In this document: one piece after another, positions 18,999 through 28,033 of the stretch | Layout: each line of letters starts with the position of its first letter | Position numbering within the stretch: the stretch's first letter is position 1 | Source: Mastigocoleus sp. MO_188.B34 | Lineage (GTDB): Bacteria > Cyanobacteriota > Cyanobacteriia > Cyanobacteriales > Nostocaceae | Assembly (NCBI RefSeq): GCF_030065675.1 | Contig: NZ_JASJDK010000017.1 | Coordinates: 1 to 64,000 of the forward strand | DNA length: 64,000 nt | Reading direction: 5' to 3' | The notes under the pieces: generated by a model | The model's input: only the letters and a program-made list of their open reading frames with translations | Database searches by the model: none | Told to the model about the DNA's origin: nothing | Position numbers and translations under genes: made by a program

Positions 18999-20846
18999 CT
19001 AAACTTTTTGCGGTATGTCATCAACACATTTATTTAACCCGGCGATGTAGTCTCCTAAAGAACTGTTCGAGGGGATTTCTATAATATCTACCTGACTCTT
19101 GCCCCAGATTTTTGTCTCTAATTTCCCAGGTTTTTCCCGCACTACCCATGACTTAGATTTGTCGAGCAGTTTATCTTGCCAAATTCGACGAAATATCAGG
19201 CGATGCTTCCACTTGCTCTGGTCAAAACCTAGGAATAAAATGTGATTTTTTCTCATGAGATCCACAAGACTTATGGGAATATTAAGCTTGTTCAAATAGT
19301 CCATGTAGTGGTCTTCAGTAATTACAAAGTTGTCTTCTTCCCCTGTAGCTCGATCTACAGCACCGTAAAGTTTTAAAATAATCGGATGCTTACCGATTGG
19401 AAATTCTTCATAAGTATTGGGGATGTCAATTACTTTACACTTACCTGCATAGGGCTGATGCATAAACTTGCCTTGATGCTCACCTTTAGCAATGTAATAA
19501 ACTAAGTCAAATGGTTGTTGAATCTCCTGAAAAGCGCGTTCCAAAGTGTCATCGTAGTTAGCCGTGACAATCAGTGGGTATGGAAGGGGATAACCCTTCT
19601 GTTGCATTATGCGAGGAAGTTGGGCAAACAGCTTGTGTAACTGATTGGGTTGGTAATCTTGATCGAAGATTTCGTGTAGTTCTGTGTAAAGACCGAGGGA
19701 ACCAAATATGAGATCGACGTATTTGGCTAAATAAGGTAGCTCTTTGCGCTCACCTACTAACTTTTGATTGGCAAACAGTGGACAAGCAAAAGCTTCATAG
19801 GGACGTAATTTACCAGCTTCTTCTTTTTCTAATAGCTTTCCATAATTAGGACATTGAACTGTAGCTGGGATCAAGGGAGTCCCAAACTGTTTAACTAAAT
19901 ATTCAGCCAAATCGTTGTCACTAGGTGGATACAAACCTGGTTGCCATTCGGAATTTCCAACAGAGTGATCGCACGAATTAATTCCTTCACCAAAAAAAGG
20001 AATTAATTGACCTTTAATAATTGCCTGTTTTACCAGCTTGTAGTGTATGGGTAATCGTGGAACTGTAACAGGAGGTAAATTTTGTGGTTCAAGTGGTTGA
20101 TCTAGGAGAAAATGCTTGGTAAACTCTGCAGCTACTGCTGCGGCATATGGCTGCCATTGATCGTTCTTGCTCGCATCTGCTAAATCGCTAATAGCTCTGA
20201 TAACCAAACAGCGGACAGGTTTATATTGCTTAAAAGTGGCTGCGCTGACACCATAACCTTCCATTTCAATTGCTGCAATCTTTCGGTCCTTACGAGCAAT
20301 TTCATCACGGATCTCAGCAGTAGCAATTACTCTTTCGCTAGAGGCAATTACTTCATAGTGAGTTTTAGGTCTAACATCCTCACAATCTGGTCTTATAACC
20401 GGAATTGGTGAATCCCATTTCGGAACTGAAATGACTCGATCCCATAGCGTAGCATCTGCAGAATAATACTTGGGCTCTGGTAAAGTGCCCTCAACAGTTT
20501 CCTTGCCTCGTCCATAATAACAAACACCTCTTCCCAGAACTAAATCGCCAAGTTTCACCCCTTTCTTGGCTGCTCCTGCAATACCAACCATCAGCACTGC
20601 TCCTGGCTTCCAGTCATCTATAGTGTCACTTCCAGCCAGAACTGCATCAACAGTTGCTGCGTCGGGTAGCTGTGTCACCACTATTTCATAGAATTCATTG
20701 TCTTTGAGTTGCAAACGCTTTCGCCAGTACGTACGCGCACCTTTGCGAACTCGATCCTCATCAGTCATTTGAAATGCTTTACAGACAGCTAATCTTTCAA
20801 TCTCGATTGCAGTAATGATTGCAAAATCAATTTTGGAGTTCACCAT
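18999..20846 (-). CDS. Nucleoside phosphorylase - SIR2 fusion (putative conflict effector)
   Basis: 615 residues with two catalytic-type domains. Residues 5-248 are a PNP/UDP-phosphorylase-superfamily domain: FAIITAIEIE, MVGIAGAAKKGVKLGD, AAIEMEGYGVSAA (EMEG 194-197), RAISDLAD (Asp221). Residues about 268-560 are SIR2-like: IPFFGEGINS (281-290), TANYDDTLE (428-436), ILKLYGAVDR (490-499) and FLGFDQSKW. The usual SIR2 KLHG catalytic His is Tyr (KLYG). Both domain types occur as nucleotide- or NAD-destroying effectors in bacterial conflict systems. It is the first gene of the operon with the STAND-WD40 ATPase. Activation and target are inferred, not shown. Confidence 0.88.
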   Translation of the reverse strand: MVNSKIDFAIITAIEIERLAVCKAFQMTDEDRVRKGARTYWRKRLQLKDNEFYEIVVTQLPDAATVDAVLAGSDTIDDWKPGAVLMVGIAGAAKKGVKLGDLVLGRGVCYYGRGKETVEGTLPEPKYYSADATLWDRVISVPKWDSPIPVIRPDCEDVRPKTHYEVIASSERVIATAEIRDEIARKDRKIAAIEMEGYGVSAATFKQYKPVRCLVIRAISDLADASKNDQWQPYAAAVAAEFTKHFLLDQPLEPQNLPPVTVPRLPIHYKLVKQAIIKGQLIPFFGEGINSCDHSVGNSEWQPGLYPPSDNDLAEYLVKQFGTPLIPATVQCPNYGKLLEKEEAGKLRPYEAFACPLFANQKLVGERKELPYLAKYVDLIFGSLGLYTELHEIFDQDYQPNQLHKLFAQLPRIMQQKGYPLPYPLIVTANYDDTLERAFQEIQQPFDLVYYIAKGEHQGKFMHQPYAGKCKVIDIPNTYEEFPIGKHPIILKLYGAVDRATGEEDNFVITEDHYMDYLNKLNIPISLVDLMRKNHILFLGFDQSKWKHRLIFRRIWQDKLLDKSKSWVVREKPGKLETKIWGKSQVDIIEIPSNSSLGDYIAGLNKCVDDIPQKV

Positions 20847-21661
20847 TTCATGCCCCTTTTAGGTAATGTCTTTATACAAATATTTATAGATTTTTACCTT
20901 GGTCCTAGATTTAGCTAGACTTACTAGTTTAATTATCTGGAAATTTTATACTTAAAGAATTGCAGGTTTTTAGAATTGACTCACCGACCTTTCCCTAAGT
21001 CAGCGTAAATGAAAATTTCTATTCCCAGAACGAGCAAAAGACCAAGTTCTGTCCAGAAGAGAATTTGAGTGACCCAATTAGGTTGTGTTTCCAGAAAACG
21101 AAATGCAATTAAACCAGCTAATCCTGATATAAACCATAAATTTCCCCCTTATTTCATTGATGTGAAATTTATGCTAGACCTGAACTGTGTGCAGCGCTAT
21201 GCTGATAAAATCCAATATTGATTGTCAATGATTTGAGCGAATTCTCAATAAATCAAAGCAAAATTAGCGATATTTCATGGATATTACATAGTATGCGCTA
21301 GTTTTAGAAGTGATTTAAATCACTTATTGCCATGTCTCAATGTTTCGCATTGCTTTCACTTAGGCCTATATTTCAATATTATTCAGAATGTATACGGATG
21401 GAATTATCATCGAAAAAATACTTAATGTTTTTGTTCACATCGGTGGGTATAACCAGTATTTATGTTTACCTCTAATCGCATTATTTCTCTTACCGGAAAC
21501 CTCAGATATACAATATTTATAAATACCCTCTTAGTCTCACAATTTCTTCATATTTATTTTTTAGGATAAAGTAAAAGGGAATATGTGCAATAACTTCTTA
21601 TACATGTCTGCCGTACAAAATATTTGCAGGTCAAGCTTCATTTACAGGAAGGAGGTAAGTC
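20847..21661. other. Long intergenic region
   Basis: About 815 bp between the divergent PNP-SIR2 and DUF4327 genes. Apart from a small open stretch on the minus strand (20981-21146, listed separately) I see no coding signal, RNA gene or clear regulatory motif. A strong ribosome-binding site, AGGAAGGAGG, occupies the right end. Confidence 0.6.
20981..21146 (-). pseudogene. Fragment of a small membrane protein
   Basis: An open stretch of about 54 codons with no usable start (an in-frame TAA lies just upstream) reads NLWFISGLAGLIAFRFLE, then a second hydrophobic segment ILFWTELGLLLVLGIEIFIY, and ends DLGKGR before TGA at 20981-20983. Two transmembrane helices are likely. The clean hydrophobic pattern looks like real protein sequence, so I read it as the C-terminal remnant of a gene rather than chance. 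Confidence 0.45.
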
Positions 21662-21892
21662 ATGCTTCAAACTGATGTAACTAATGTGTATGACATTGAT
21701 GCGATAAAAGACGAAGCAAGAGAATTGGTTCAAAAAGGAAGAGTTAGCCGCAATCAGCCGATCTGCATGTTATGCAAGTTTATCCCGCCACGGGAATGGA
21801 TCTGCTTTGAATGTGAGTTAGAAAGAAATGATTATCTACCCAGAGATAAAATTATTGATCTTTTAGCAAATGAAACATGGGACGAAGATTAA
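21662..21892 (+). CDS. DUF4327 family protein
   Basis: 76 residues, acidic. The pattern YDIDAIKDEARELVQKG, SRNQPICMLC, IPPREWICFECELERND, then DKIIDLLANETWDED matches my memory of DUF4327, a small family restricted to cyanobacteria. It has three cysteines here (CMLC and FECE), too few and too spread for a sure zinc ribbon. The ATG follows AGGAAGGAGGTAAGTC, an unusually strong ribosome-binding site, suggesting high expression. Function unknown. Confidence 0.8.
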   Translation: MLQTDVTNVYDIDAIKDEARELVQKGRVSRNQPICMLCKFIPPREWICFECELERNDYLPRDKIIDLLANETWDED

Positions 21893-22053
21893 TATTTCTA
21901 ACTCGAAAAAGTGTTATGTAGTTAGCTCTGTCAGCAACTAAGTTTAAATGGTGGTGGCATTTTTTCTTTTTTCAGTACGTGTATATAAAAGCACTATTAT
22001 TTATTGTCACTATTTTGTGAAGCTAGATCGAATTATCGATACCAGTATCTAAA

Positions 22054-22764
22054 TCAATACTTCGGTATTTTTACATACTGCCAAATGCTACCATCAGGTA
22101 GAACAGTTCTATGTAATCTTGCTTCCTTAATACTATCTGGACTCAAGTTAGATTCTCTGAGGTTGGCAAATCTCAAATCCGCACCAGTTAAACTAGCTCC
22201 ACTCAAATTCGCTTCAGCCAGAATTGCTTCGTAAAAATTAGTTTTCGATAAGTTAGCTCCTGCTAAGTTAGCCCCACTTAAGTCCGCACCACTCAAGTCT
22301 GCTTCTACTAAACTAGCACTACTCAAGTTTGCCCCCCGCAAAGAAGACTGCTTTAAAGTAGCAGTTAAGACTGCACCGCTAAAATTAGCCCGGTGCAAAG
22401 ATGCCTCACTCAAGTTAGCCCCATTCAGATTTGCTCCACTCAAGTTACCTCCAGTTAACGTGATTTTGGTCAAGTTTGCGTTACCTAACTTAGCTCCACC
22501 TAAATTTGCCCCAATCAAATCAGCGCCACTGAAGTTGACACCAATCAAGTTCGCTGCGCTAAGGTTAGCACCAATCAAGTTCGCGCCACTCAAATCTGCT
22601 CCTGCTAAGTCTGCACCACTGAAGTTGGTACCAATTAAACTTCCACCTTTGAAGTTAATTTCCCGCAAGTCGGCACGATATAGACACACCCCATTCAGTT
22701 TGATTTTAGGAAAATTTCGCTTCCCTGACCGATATTGCTCTAGTACTTCATCTACACTCATCAT
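22054..22764 (-). CDS. Pentapeptide repeat protein
   Basis: 236 residues, almost entirely A(D/N)LXX repeats from about 30 to 215 (GADLAGADLSGANLIGANLS), predicting a long right-handed beta-helix. No signal peptide or membrane segment, so cytoplasmic. The N-terminus MSVDEVLEQYRSGKRNFPKI is the short helical cap seen on many cyanobacterial members and shared in form with the next gene upstream (MDVDTLWQQYTAGERDFSRA). The two genes are 29 bp apart on the same strand and probably arose by duplication. Role unknown; some relatives mimic DNA, but nothing here shows that. Confidence 0.9.
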   Translation of the reverse strand: MMSVDEVLEQYRSGKRNFPKIKLNGVCLYRADLREINFKGGSLIGTNFSGADLAGADLSGANLIGANLSAANLIGVNFSGADLIGANLGGAKLGNANLTKITLTGGNLSGANLNGANLSEASLHRANFSGAVLTATLKQSSLRGANLSSASLVEADLSGADLSGANLAGANLSKTNFYEAILAEANLSGASLTGADLRFANLRESNLSPDSIKEARLHRTVLPDGSIWQYVKIPKY

Positions 22765-22793
22765 TGCTTTTGTCTCCCAACAAAATTTGAAAT

Positions 22794-23318
22794 TTAAGCA
22801 TGGAGGATATCAACAGGCATAATAGCTTTTTCGAGCTTAGCTCCCCGTAGATTCGCACGGGTTAAATCAGCATCGCTGAGGTTGGCTTTGCGCAAGTCAG
22901 CACCATAGAGATTAGCTCCACGCAAATCTGCACCTCGTAAGTCAGCTTCGTTCAGGTTTGCTCCTGCTAAAATCGCTCCCTGCAGGCAAGCTCCTGATAA
23001 ATTAGCTTTTTGTAGCAAAGTACCTGTAAGAACAGCTTCACTAAGGTTAGCAATGCTGAGATTAGCATCTTTAAGATCTGCACCGCTAAGGTTAGCAATA
23101 ATTAGAGTTGCTCCCTGTAAATCTACCCCATCCATTTTGGCAACAACGAGGAATGCACCACTTAAGTTGGCTCCCCGAAGTATAGCTTGGGAGAGATTAG
23201 CACGGATTAGATTGATACCACTGAGCTTTGCCCCCGTCAAGTTGACTCTACTTAGTTCTGCTCTGCTGAAATCCCGTTCTCCAGCAGTATATTGTTGCCA
23301 CAGAGTATCCACATCCAT
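22794..23318 (-). CDS. Pentapeptide repeat protein
   Basis: 174 residues with the same plan as its downstream neighbour: a short N-terminal cap (LWQQYTAGERDFSRAELSRV) and then about 26 pentapeptide units (GANLSGAFL, GADLRGANLYGADLRKANLS), ending KAIMPVDILHA. Cytoplasmic, no enzymatic motif. It is the first gene of a two-gene unit with 22054-22764. The open frame on the opposite strand is a by-product of the repeats and is not listed. Confidence 0.9.
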   Translation of the reverse strand: MDVDTLWQQYTAGERDFSRAELSRVNLTGAKLSGINLIRANLSQAILRGANLSGAFLVVAKMDGVDLQGATLIIANLSGADLKDANLSIANLSEAVLTGTLLQKANLSGACLQGAILAGANLNEADLRGADLRGANLYGADLRKANLSDADLTRANLRGAKLEKAIMPVDILHA

Positions 23319-23683
23319 ACTTCCTTACCTTGTTTACATTAATTGCTTTAGTTGGAATTAGGTCAATACTGAATCTCAATCAAGTTTTCAGTATTTATTT
23401 AACTTGAAAGTAGAGTGTAAACAGCTAAATTTAGTAGGTATAGAGTAATTCATGTAAACCTAGGTTTTACCCTAGCAAACAGAAAACAATTCTAGTGTTA
23501 CCCCTATTACTTTGCCTTTCCTGTGAAGAAAGGTAGCAAGTCAGAAGTTTAACTTCTAATTACTCCACACTATTTGTAAATGATTTAACCTTCCTCACAA
23601 GTTGCTCAACCTTTATCCTTACAATTGTGAACGTTGGGGGAAGATAAAAAACTCTAATATCACTATACTATCTATAATTAATA
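23319..23683. promoter_or_regulatory. Divergent promoter region of pentapeptide genes and devB
   Basis: 365 bp between the minus-strand pentapeptide pair and the plus-strand exporter operon; both must be driven from here. I looked for an NtcA palindrome (GTA-N8-TAC) because devBCA is NtcA-dependent in Anabaena, and found no convincing match. No hairpin or ORF stands out. Confidence 0.4.
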
Positions 23684-24937
23684 ATGAATGTGATTAGATA
23701 CAAAAAGTCAACCAAGCCACCATCTTCAGATCCTACTCCAGCGAAAAAATCAAAGGTTAGGCGAAAGTTTATTCCTTGGGTAGTTGGGATCATTATTTTT
23801 GCTTCCATCGGCTTTGGTAGTGGTGTCTATTTAGTGTTTTTCCAGGCTAAATCACAACACTCTGCACCAAAACAAATCACAAGCGTTACTAAAGCAAAAA
23901 AAGTCACTGCTTTAGGACGATTAGAACCGGAGGGTGAAGTTATTAAGCTCTCAGTGTCTAATGCTCAGGACAGTCGCGTAAATAAATTACTGGTTAAAGA
24001 AGGCGATCGCGTGAAAGCAGAACAAGTGATTGCTATTTTACAAGGTTTGGATAAGAAAAAGGCAGAGTTAGCAGAAGCAAAACAAAATGTGGTTGTTTAT
24101 CAAGCGAAGCTGACACAAATCCAAGCTGGAGAGGCGAAAAATGCTGAGATTACTGCACAAAGAGCCAATATTGCCCGCCTAGAAGCTCAACTACGCACAC
24201 AAAAACTTGAACGAGAAGCAGAAATATTTGATGCTAAAGCAGAGTTAAGAAATGCTGAAATTAACTATCAGCGCTATCAAACTTTACATCAACAAGGAGC
24301 AGAAACTGCGCAAAAGCGGGATAACGCACAAGAGTCATTTGAAAGGGCTCAAGCCAAGCTCAATCAGACACAAGCTCACATGCAAAATACTGTTTCTACT
24401 TTGCAAGAACAGATTGCTCAAGAAAGGGCTATGTTAGAGAAACTCAAAGAGGTGCGTCCGGTAGATCTGAAAGTTGCTCAAGCCGAACTCCAACAAGCTA
24501 ATACTCAAGTTAACCGAATAAAAGCTGAACTAGAAGACCTGTATGTACGTGTCCCTGTTGCTGGTCGGATTTTGAAAATTAACACCCGTGTGGGCGAGCA
24601 AGTCAATACCAGTCAAGGTATTGTGGAATTGGGACGAATTCACCAGATGTATGCGATTGCAGAGGTCTATGAAACTGATATCGGTCTTGTAAAGCCAGGA
24701 CAACGGGCAAGTATTATCAGCGAACATGGCGGCTTTGATAGAAAAATTCACGGTACCGTTGACCACGTTGGGATGCAAATTAAGAAGCAAGATGTTCTAA
24801 GTGCCGACCCCGCCGCTGATAAAGATGCCCGGGTGGTCGAAGTTAAAGTCCGGATTGACCCGAAAGATAACGATCAAGTCGCTGGTCTAACCAATCTGCA
24901 AGTCCGCATCACGATTGATTTAGAACGTAGAGTATAA
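23684..24937 (+). CDS. devB: DevB-family ABC exporter membrane fusion protein
   Basis: 417 residues: a basic N-terminus, one membrane segment (about 30-50: IPWVVGIIIFASIGFGSGVY), a lipoyl half-motif TALGRLEPEGEVIKLSV and LLVKEGDRVKAEQVIAIL, a long alpha-helical hairpin (about 130-260, rich in Gln/Glu/Ala), then the second lipoyl half and beta-barrel (RVPVAGRILKINTRVGEQV). It is the periplasmic adaptor that links an inner-membrane ABC transporter to a TolC-like channel. It starts a devB-devC-devA operon (3 and 38 bp spacings). In Anabaena DevBCA exports heterocyst glycolipids, but the family has several paralogues per genome, so the cargo here is open. Confidence 0.9.
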   Translation: MNVIRYKKSTKPPSSDPTPAKKSKVRRKFIPWVVGIIIFASIGFGSGVYLVFFQAKSQHSAPKQITSVTKAKKVTALGRLEPEGEVIKLSVSNAQDSRVNKLLVKEGDRVKAEQVIAILQGLDKKKAELAEAKQNVVVYQAKLTQIQAGEAKNAEITAQRANIARLEAQLRTQKLEREAEIFDAKAELRNAEINYQRYQTLHQQGAETAQKRDNAQESFERAQAKLNQTQAHMQNTVSTLQEQIAQERAMLEKLKEVRPVDLKVAQAELQQANTQVNRIKAELEDLYVRVPVAGRILKINTRVGEQVNTSQGIVELGRIHQMYAIAEVYETDIGLVKPGQRASIISEHGGFDRKIHGTVDHVGMQIKKQDVLSADPAADKDARVVEVKVRIDPKDNDQVAGLTNLQVRITIDLERRV

Positions 24938-24940
24938 GTC

Positions 24941-26128
24941 ATGAAACTCTTTTCTTTACAGGCTTTGTTCAAGCGGTTTTGCCAAGAGCCTCCTTTAGGC
25001 TGGGCACAGTTGAGTCATCAAAAAGTGCGATTGCTCGTAGCCTTAACAGGTGTTGCCTTTGCCGACATTTTAATCTTCACGATGCTAGGTTTCAAGGAAA
25101 TGTTTTTTGAGGGTTCTACCTTTACCCACAATCATCTACAAGCCGATCTGGTGTTAATTAGCCAGCGAACGGAGGCATTGTATTACGGACGAACCTTTTC
25201 CCGAAGACATTTATATCAGGCTAATGCAGTTGAAGGGGTTACCTCTGCTGACCCACTCTATGTTTCAGAAGCTGGTTGGGTCAATCCCTGGGATCGGAAA
25301 ATCACTAGTGTCATTGTTCTAGCCTTCGATCCCGCCCGACCGATTCTGGATTTACCCGAAGTCAACGAACAACTCGACCAGATTAAACTGCCCAATGTTT
25401 TTTTACTTGATCGTAAATCTCAGCCAAAGCTTGGTCCTGTTGCTAAGACCCTTGGACAGGGAGAAACGGTTACCACTGAGATTTCAGGACGTCGCATTAA
25501 AGTCGGAGGATTATTTACTTTGGGGAGTAGTATTTTTACGGACGGTCATATGATTACCAGCGATTGGAACTATTTGCGTTTATACGGTAAAGATAGTCTT
25601 GATAACGTCAATCTAGGAGCACTAACTCTGGAACCTAATGCTGATATCGAAACCGTTCGCCAGACCCTTCAAAATCGTCTCCCTAAGGATGTTAAGGTAC
25701 TCACTCCTAAAGAGTTTATTCAAACTGAGATTACTTTCTGGACAAAAAGACCAGCCGGAGTAATTTTTAATTTTGGTGCCATCATGGGTGCAGTGGTGGG
25801 TATAGTAATTGTCAATCAAGTGTTATATTCCGATGTCAACGATCATCTCCCTGAATATGCGACCCTCAAAGCCATGGGGTATTCAGATCGCAGACTGCTA
25901 AGTGTAGTATTTCAAGAAGCTATTATCCTAGCTCTGTTAGGATTTTTACCAGGCTATGGTATCTCACTAGGAATGTATGATTTACTGGCATTTTTGACCA
26001 AAATTCCTCTTGGAATGCGGCTTGGGGTGACATTACAAGTATTTATTGCAACAGTTACGATGTGTATGATTTCAGCAGCTATTTCGATGCGAAAACTGAA
26101 CTCTGCCGATCCGGCAGATGTGTTTTAG
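24941..26128 (+). CDS. devC: DevC-family ABC exporter permease
   Basis: 395 residues. The start PLGWAQLSHQKVRLLVALTG is the hallmark of DevC permeases, followed by the first membrane helix (about 28-48), a large periplasmic domain (about 55-265), and three C-terminal helices of the MacB/FtsX type (about 275-295, 325-350, 365-385) with NDHLPEYATLKAMGYSDRRL before the second. It forms the membrane channel dimer with DevA as motor and DevB as adaptor. It follows devB by 3 bp and ends 38 bp before devA. Confidence 0.9.
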   Translation: MKLFSLQALFKRFCQEPPLGWAQLSHQKVRLLVALTGVAFADILIFTMLGFKEMFFEGSTFTHNHLQADLVLISQRTEALYYGRTFSRRHLYQANAVEGVTSADPLYVSEAGWVNPWDRKITSVIVLAFDPARPILDLPEVNEQLDQIKLPNVFLLDRKSQPKLGPVAKTLGQGETVTTEISGRRIKVGGLFTLGSSIFTDGHMITSDWNYLRLYGKDSLDNVNLGALTLEPNADIETVRQTLQNRLPKDVKVLTPKEFIQTEITFWTKRPAGVIFNFGAIMGAVVGIVIVNQVLYSDVNDHLPEYATLKAMGYSDRRLLSVVFQEAIILALLGFLPGYGISLGMYDLLAFLTKIPLGMRLGVTLQVFIATVTMCMISAAISMRKLNSADPADVF

Positions 26129-26166
26129 ATTTCAATCTATTTTAATTCGATCTATTTTAGGTTTTA

Positions 26167-26880
26167 ATGATGTCTCAAATACCTGTTGTTACTGTTCGTC
26201 ATCTGAATCACGCCTTTGGTAGGGGCGAGTTACGTAAACCGGTTTTGTTTGATGTTGATTTGGATATCAGTGCAGGAGAAATTGTTTTGTTAACAGGACC
26301 TTCTGGTAGTGGGAAAACCACCCTACTGACCCTAATCGCAGGGTTACGATCTGTGCAGGACGGTAGTGTAAAAATCCTGGGACAAGAACTCTTCGGGGCA
26401 AATAAGCAGCAATTGGTACAGGTTCGCAACCAGATTGGCTTTATTTTTCAGGCTCATAACTTACTGGCTTGTTTAACTGCTCAACAAAATGTGGGTATGT
26501 CGTTGCGCTTACATCCAGAACTACCCGTTGAAACCCGAGTTTCTCGCTCGAAAGCGATTCTAGAGGCGGTTGGTATGGGCGATCGGGTCAATTATTATCC
26601 TGATAATCTTTCAGGAGGACAAAAACAACGGGTTGCGATCGCAAGAGCATTGGTTAGCGAGCCGAAAATAGTTCTTGCGGATGAACCAACTGCAGCCCTG
26701 GATAGCAAGTCTGGGCGTGATGTGGTTGACATCATGCAAACGCTGGCGAAACAACAAGGTTGCACAATTCTCCTGGTAACACATGATAATCGCATTCTCG
26801 ATATTGCCGATCGCATTGTGCATATGGAAGACGGTCGCTTGGCTCGAGATACGGCTCTAGTAGGTAGTGAAAGGTCATAA
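26167..26880 (+). CDS. devA: DevA-family ABC exporter ATPase
   Basis: 237 residues, complete ABC ATPase of the MacB/LolD type: Walker A GPSGSGKTT, Q-loop FIFQAHNLL, signature LSGGQKQRVAIARALV, Walker B VLADEPTAALD and H-loop LVTHD. It powers the DevBC exporter encoded upstream. The gene ends 26 bp from the stop of the convergent SDR gene, with no clear terminator in between, so the two transcripts may overlap at their 3' ends. Confidence 0.93.
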   Translation: MMSQIPVVTVRHLNHAFGRGELRKPVLFDVDLDISAGEIVLLTGPSGSGKTTLLTLIAGLRSVQDGSVKILGQELFGANKQQLVQVRNQIGFIFQAHNLLACLTAQQNVGMSLRLHPELPVETRVSRSKAILEAVGMGDRVNYYPDNLSGGQKQRVAIARALVSEPKIVLADEPTAALDSKSGRDVVDIMQTLAKQQGCTILLVTHDNRILDIADRIVHMEDGRLARDTALVGSERS

Positions 26881-26906
26881 CGCATACCAAAGCCTTTAAA
26901 TAAAAG

Positions 26907-27677
26907 CTACCAAGGTAAACGACTACCATCCCAAGAGAAAAACTCCCCACTATCTTCCTTATCCAAATTATTAATCACAGCAAATAATTGATTTACCGTC
27001 CGCTCCACTGAAAAAAGCTTTTCTGGTGGAACATTTCTTTGAAATGGTTCGGAAAGACGCGTATCAGTCGTCCCTGGATGTAAAGTAACAACTATCGTAT
27101 TAGGGCTTTTACGTCCATATTCAATCGCAACGGTACGCATAAACATATTGAGTGCGGCTTTAGAAGCACGGTAACCATACCAACCACCTAATCTATTGTC
27201 GCCAATGCTGCCAATTTTAGCCGAAATACAAGCAAATACACTTTGGGAATCGTGGCGAAATAAGGGCAAAAGATGTTTTGCAAGCAAAGCCGAACTAATG
27301 CTATTTACTTGAAAGTAACGCAGTAAATTTTCTGAGTTAAGTTGTCTGAGACTTTTTTCTGGTTGTAATGTCTTGTCATGTAGCAGACCGACACAGTTAA
27401 TTACTAAGTTTAGTTTATCGGTTGACTCGCTAATAACTTTAATACTTTCAGCAATTTGTTGTTCATCCGTAACGTCCATCAACAGACAAATTAACCGTTG
27501 GGGATATTTTTCTGCTAGAGCAATTAGTTCGGAAGCAGAGTTGCGGTCGCGATAAGTAGCGTAAATTTTTCCATACTCTTGGTTTTCAAGTAATTTACTC
27601 ACAAAACCAAAGCCAATACCTCTGTTTGCACCAACAATTAAGGTATTGGCATTATTAGTATTATTAATTACGGACAT
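26907..27677 (-). CDS. C-factor-like short-chain dehydrogenase/reductase
   Basis: 256 residues, Rossmann fold: cofactor loop VGANRGIGFG, NVVG-type strand (NCVGLLHD), active-site Ser in ISAKIGSIGDN and YxxxK as YRASK. The length and the GWYGYRASKAALN and HPGTTDTRLSEPF segments fit the CsgA/C-factor branch of SDRs. In Myxococcus the CsgA protein is a developmental signal; here only oxidoreductase activity can be predicted. It is convergent with devA. Substrate unknown. Confidence 0.86.
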   Translation of the reverse strand: MSVINNTNNANTLIVGANRGIGFGFVSKLLENQEYGKIYATYRDRNSASELIALAEKYPQRLICLLMDVTDEQQIAESIKVISESTDKLNLVINCVGLLHDKTLQPEKSLRQLNSENLLRYFQVNSISSALLAKHLLPLFRHDSQSVFACISAKIGSIGDNRLGGWYGYRASKAALNMFMRTVAIEYGRKSPNTIVVTLHPGTTDTRLSEPFQRNVPPEKLFSVERTVNQLFAVINNLDKEDSGEFFSWDGSRLPW

Positions 27678-27737
27678 TATGGGGAATTGGGAATTTGCTA
27701 TTGGGCTATGTGAGTAATAACGGCAATTATAAGTCTG

Positions 27738-27849
27738 GAGAATTATAAATTTTGAGAATTATAAATTTTGAGAATTACAAATTTTGAGAATTACAAATTT
27801 TGAGAATTATAAATTTTGAGAATTACAAATTTGGAGAATTAAAAATATG
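27738..27849. repeat. 16-bp tandem repeat, about 7 copies
   Basis: Unit GAGAATTATAAATTTT, alternating with GAGAATTACAAATTTT, seven nearly perfect copies in a row. The last unit runs into the 3' end of the small membrane protein gene on the minus strand (stop at 27839). It sits in the spacer between that gene and the SDR gene's upstream region. Confidence 0.9.
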
Positions 27850-28033
27850 GAATATTATCCATTAATTTATCCAAACCGCCGATAGTTGCAATGATACCGC
27901 AAAATATCGCTAATAACGAACTGCCAATTATTCCTTGAGCCAAAGAAATTGGAACATGAAAATAAGCTGAATAAGACCAAGCGATCGCAGCTAAGAAAAG
28001 TCCCACAGCTAAGCCAGATATAAAGCGTTTCAT
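27839..28033 (-). CDS. Small two-helix membrane protein
   Basis: 64 residues with two hydrophobic segments (ISGLAVGLFLAAIAWSYSAY and AQGIIGSSLLAIFCGIIATI) separated by HVPIS, ending GLDKLMDNIPYF. Small cyanobacterial proteins of this kind are common and mostly unstudied. The clean membrane pattern and lack of competing frames support it as real. Its stop lies in the tandem repeat array. Function unknown. Confidence 0.65.
   Translation of the reverse strand: MKRFISGLAVGLFLAAIAWSYSAYFHVPISLAQGIIGSSLLAIFCGIIATIGGLDKLMDNIPYF

Noticed and set aside
22460-23361. Antisense open frames opposite the pentapeptide genes
   Set aside because: A repeat-based gene on one strand forces repetitive open frames on the other; products are low-complexity Lys/Ala/Pro.
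23319-23683. NtcA site upstream of devB
   Set aside because: No GTA-N8-TAC with a matching spaced -10 box was found; nearest matches miss at least one base.
27738-27849. Tandem 16-mers as a CRISPR array
   Set aside because: There are no spacers between the units.
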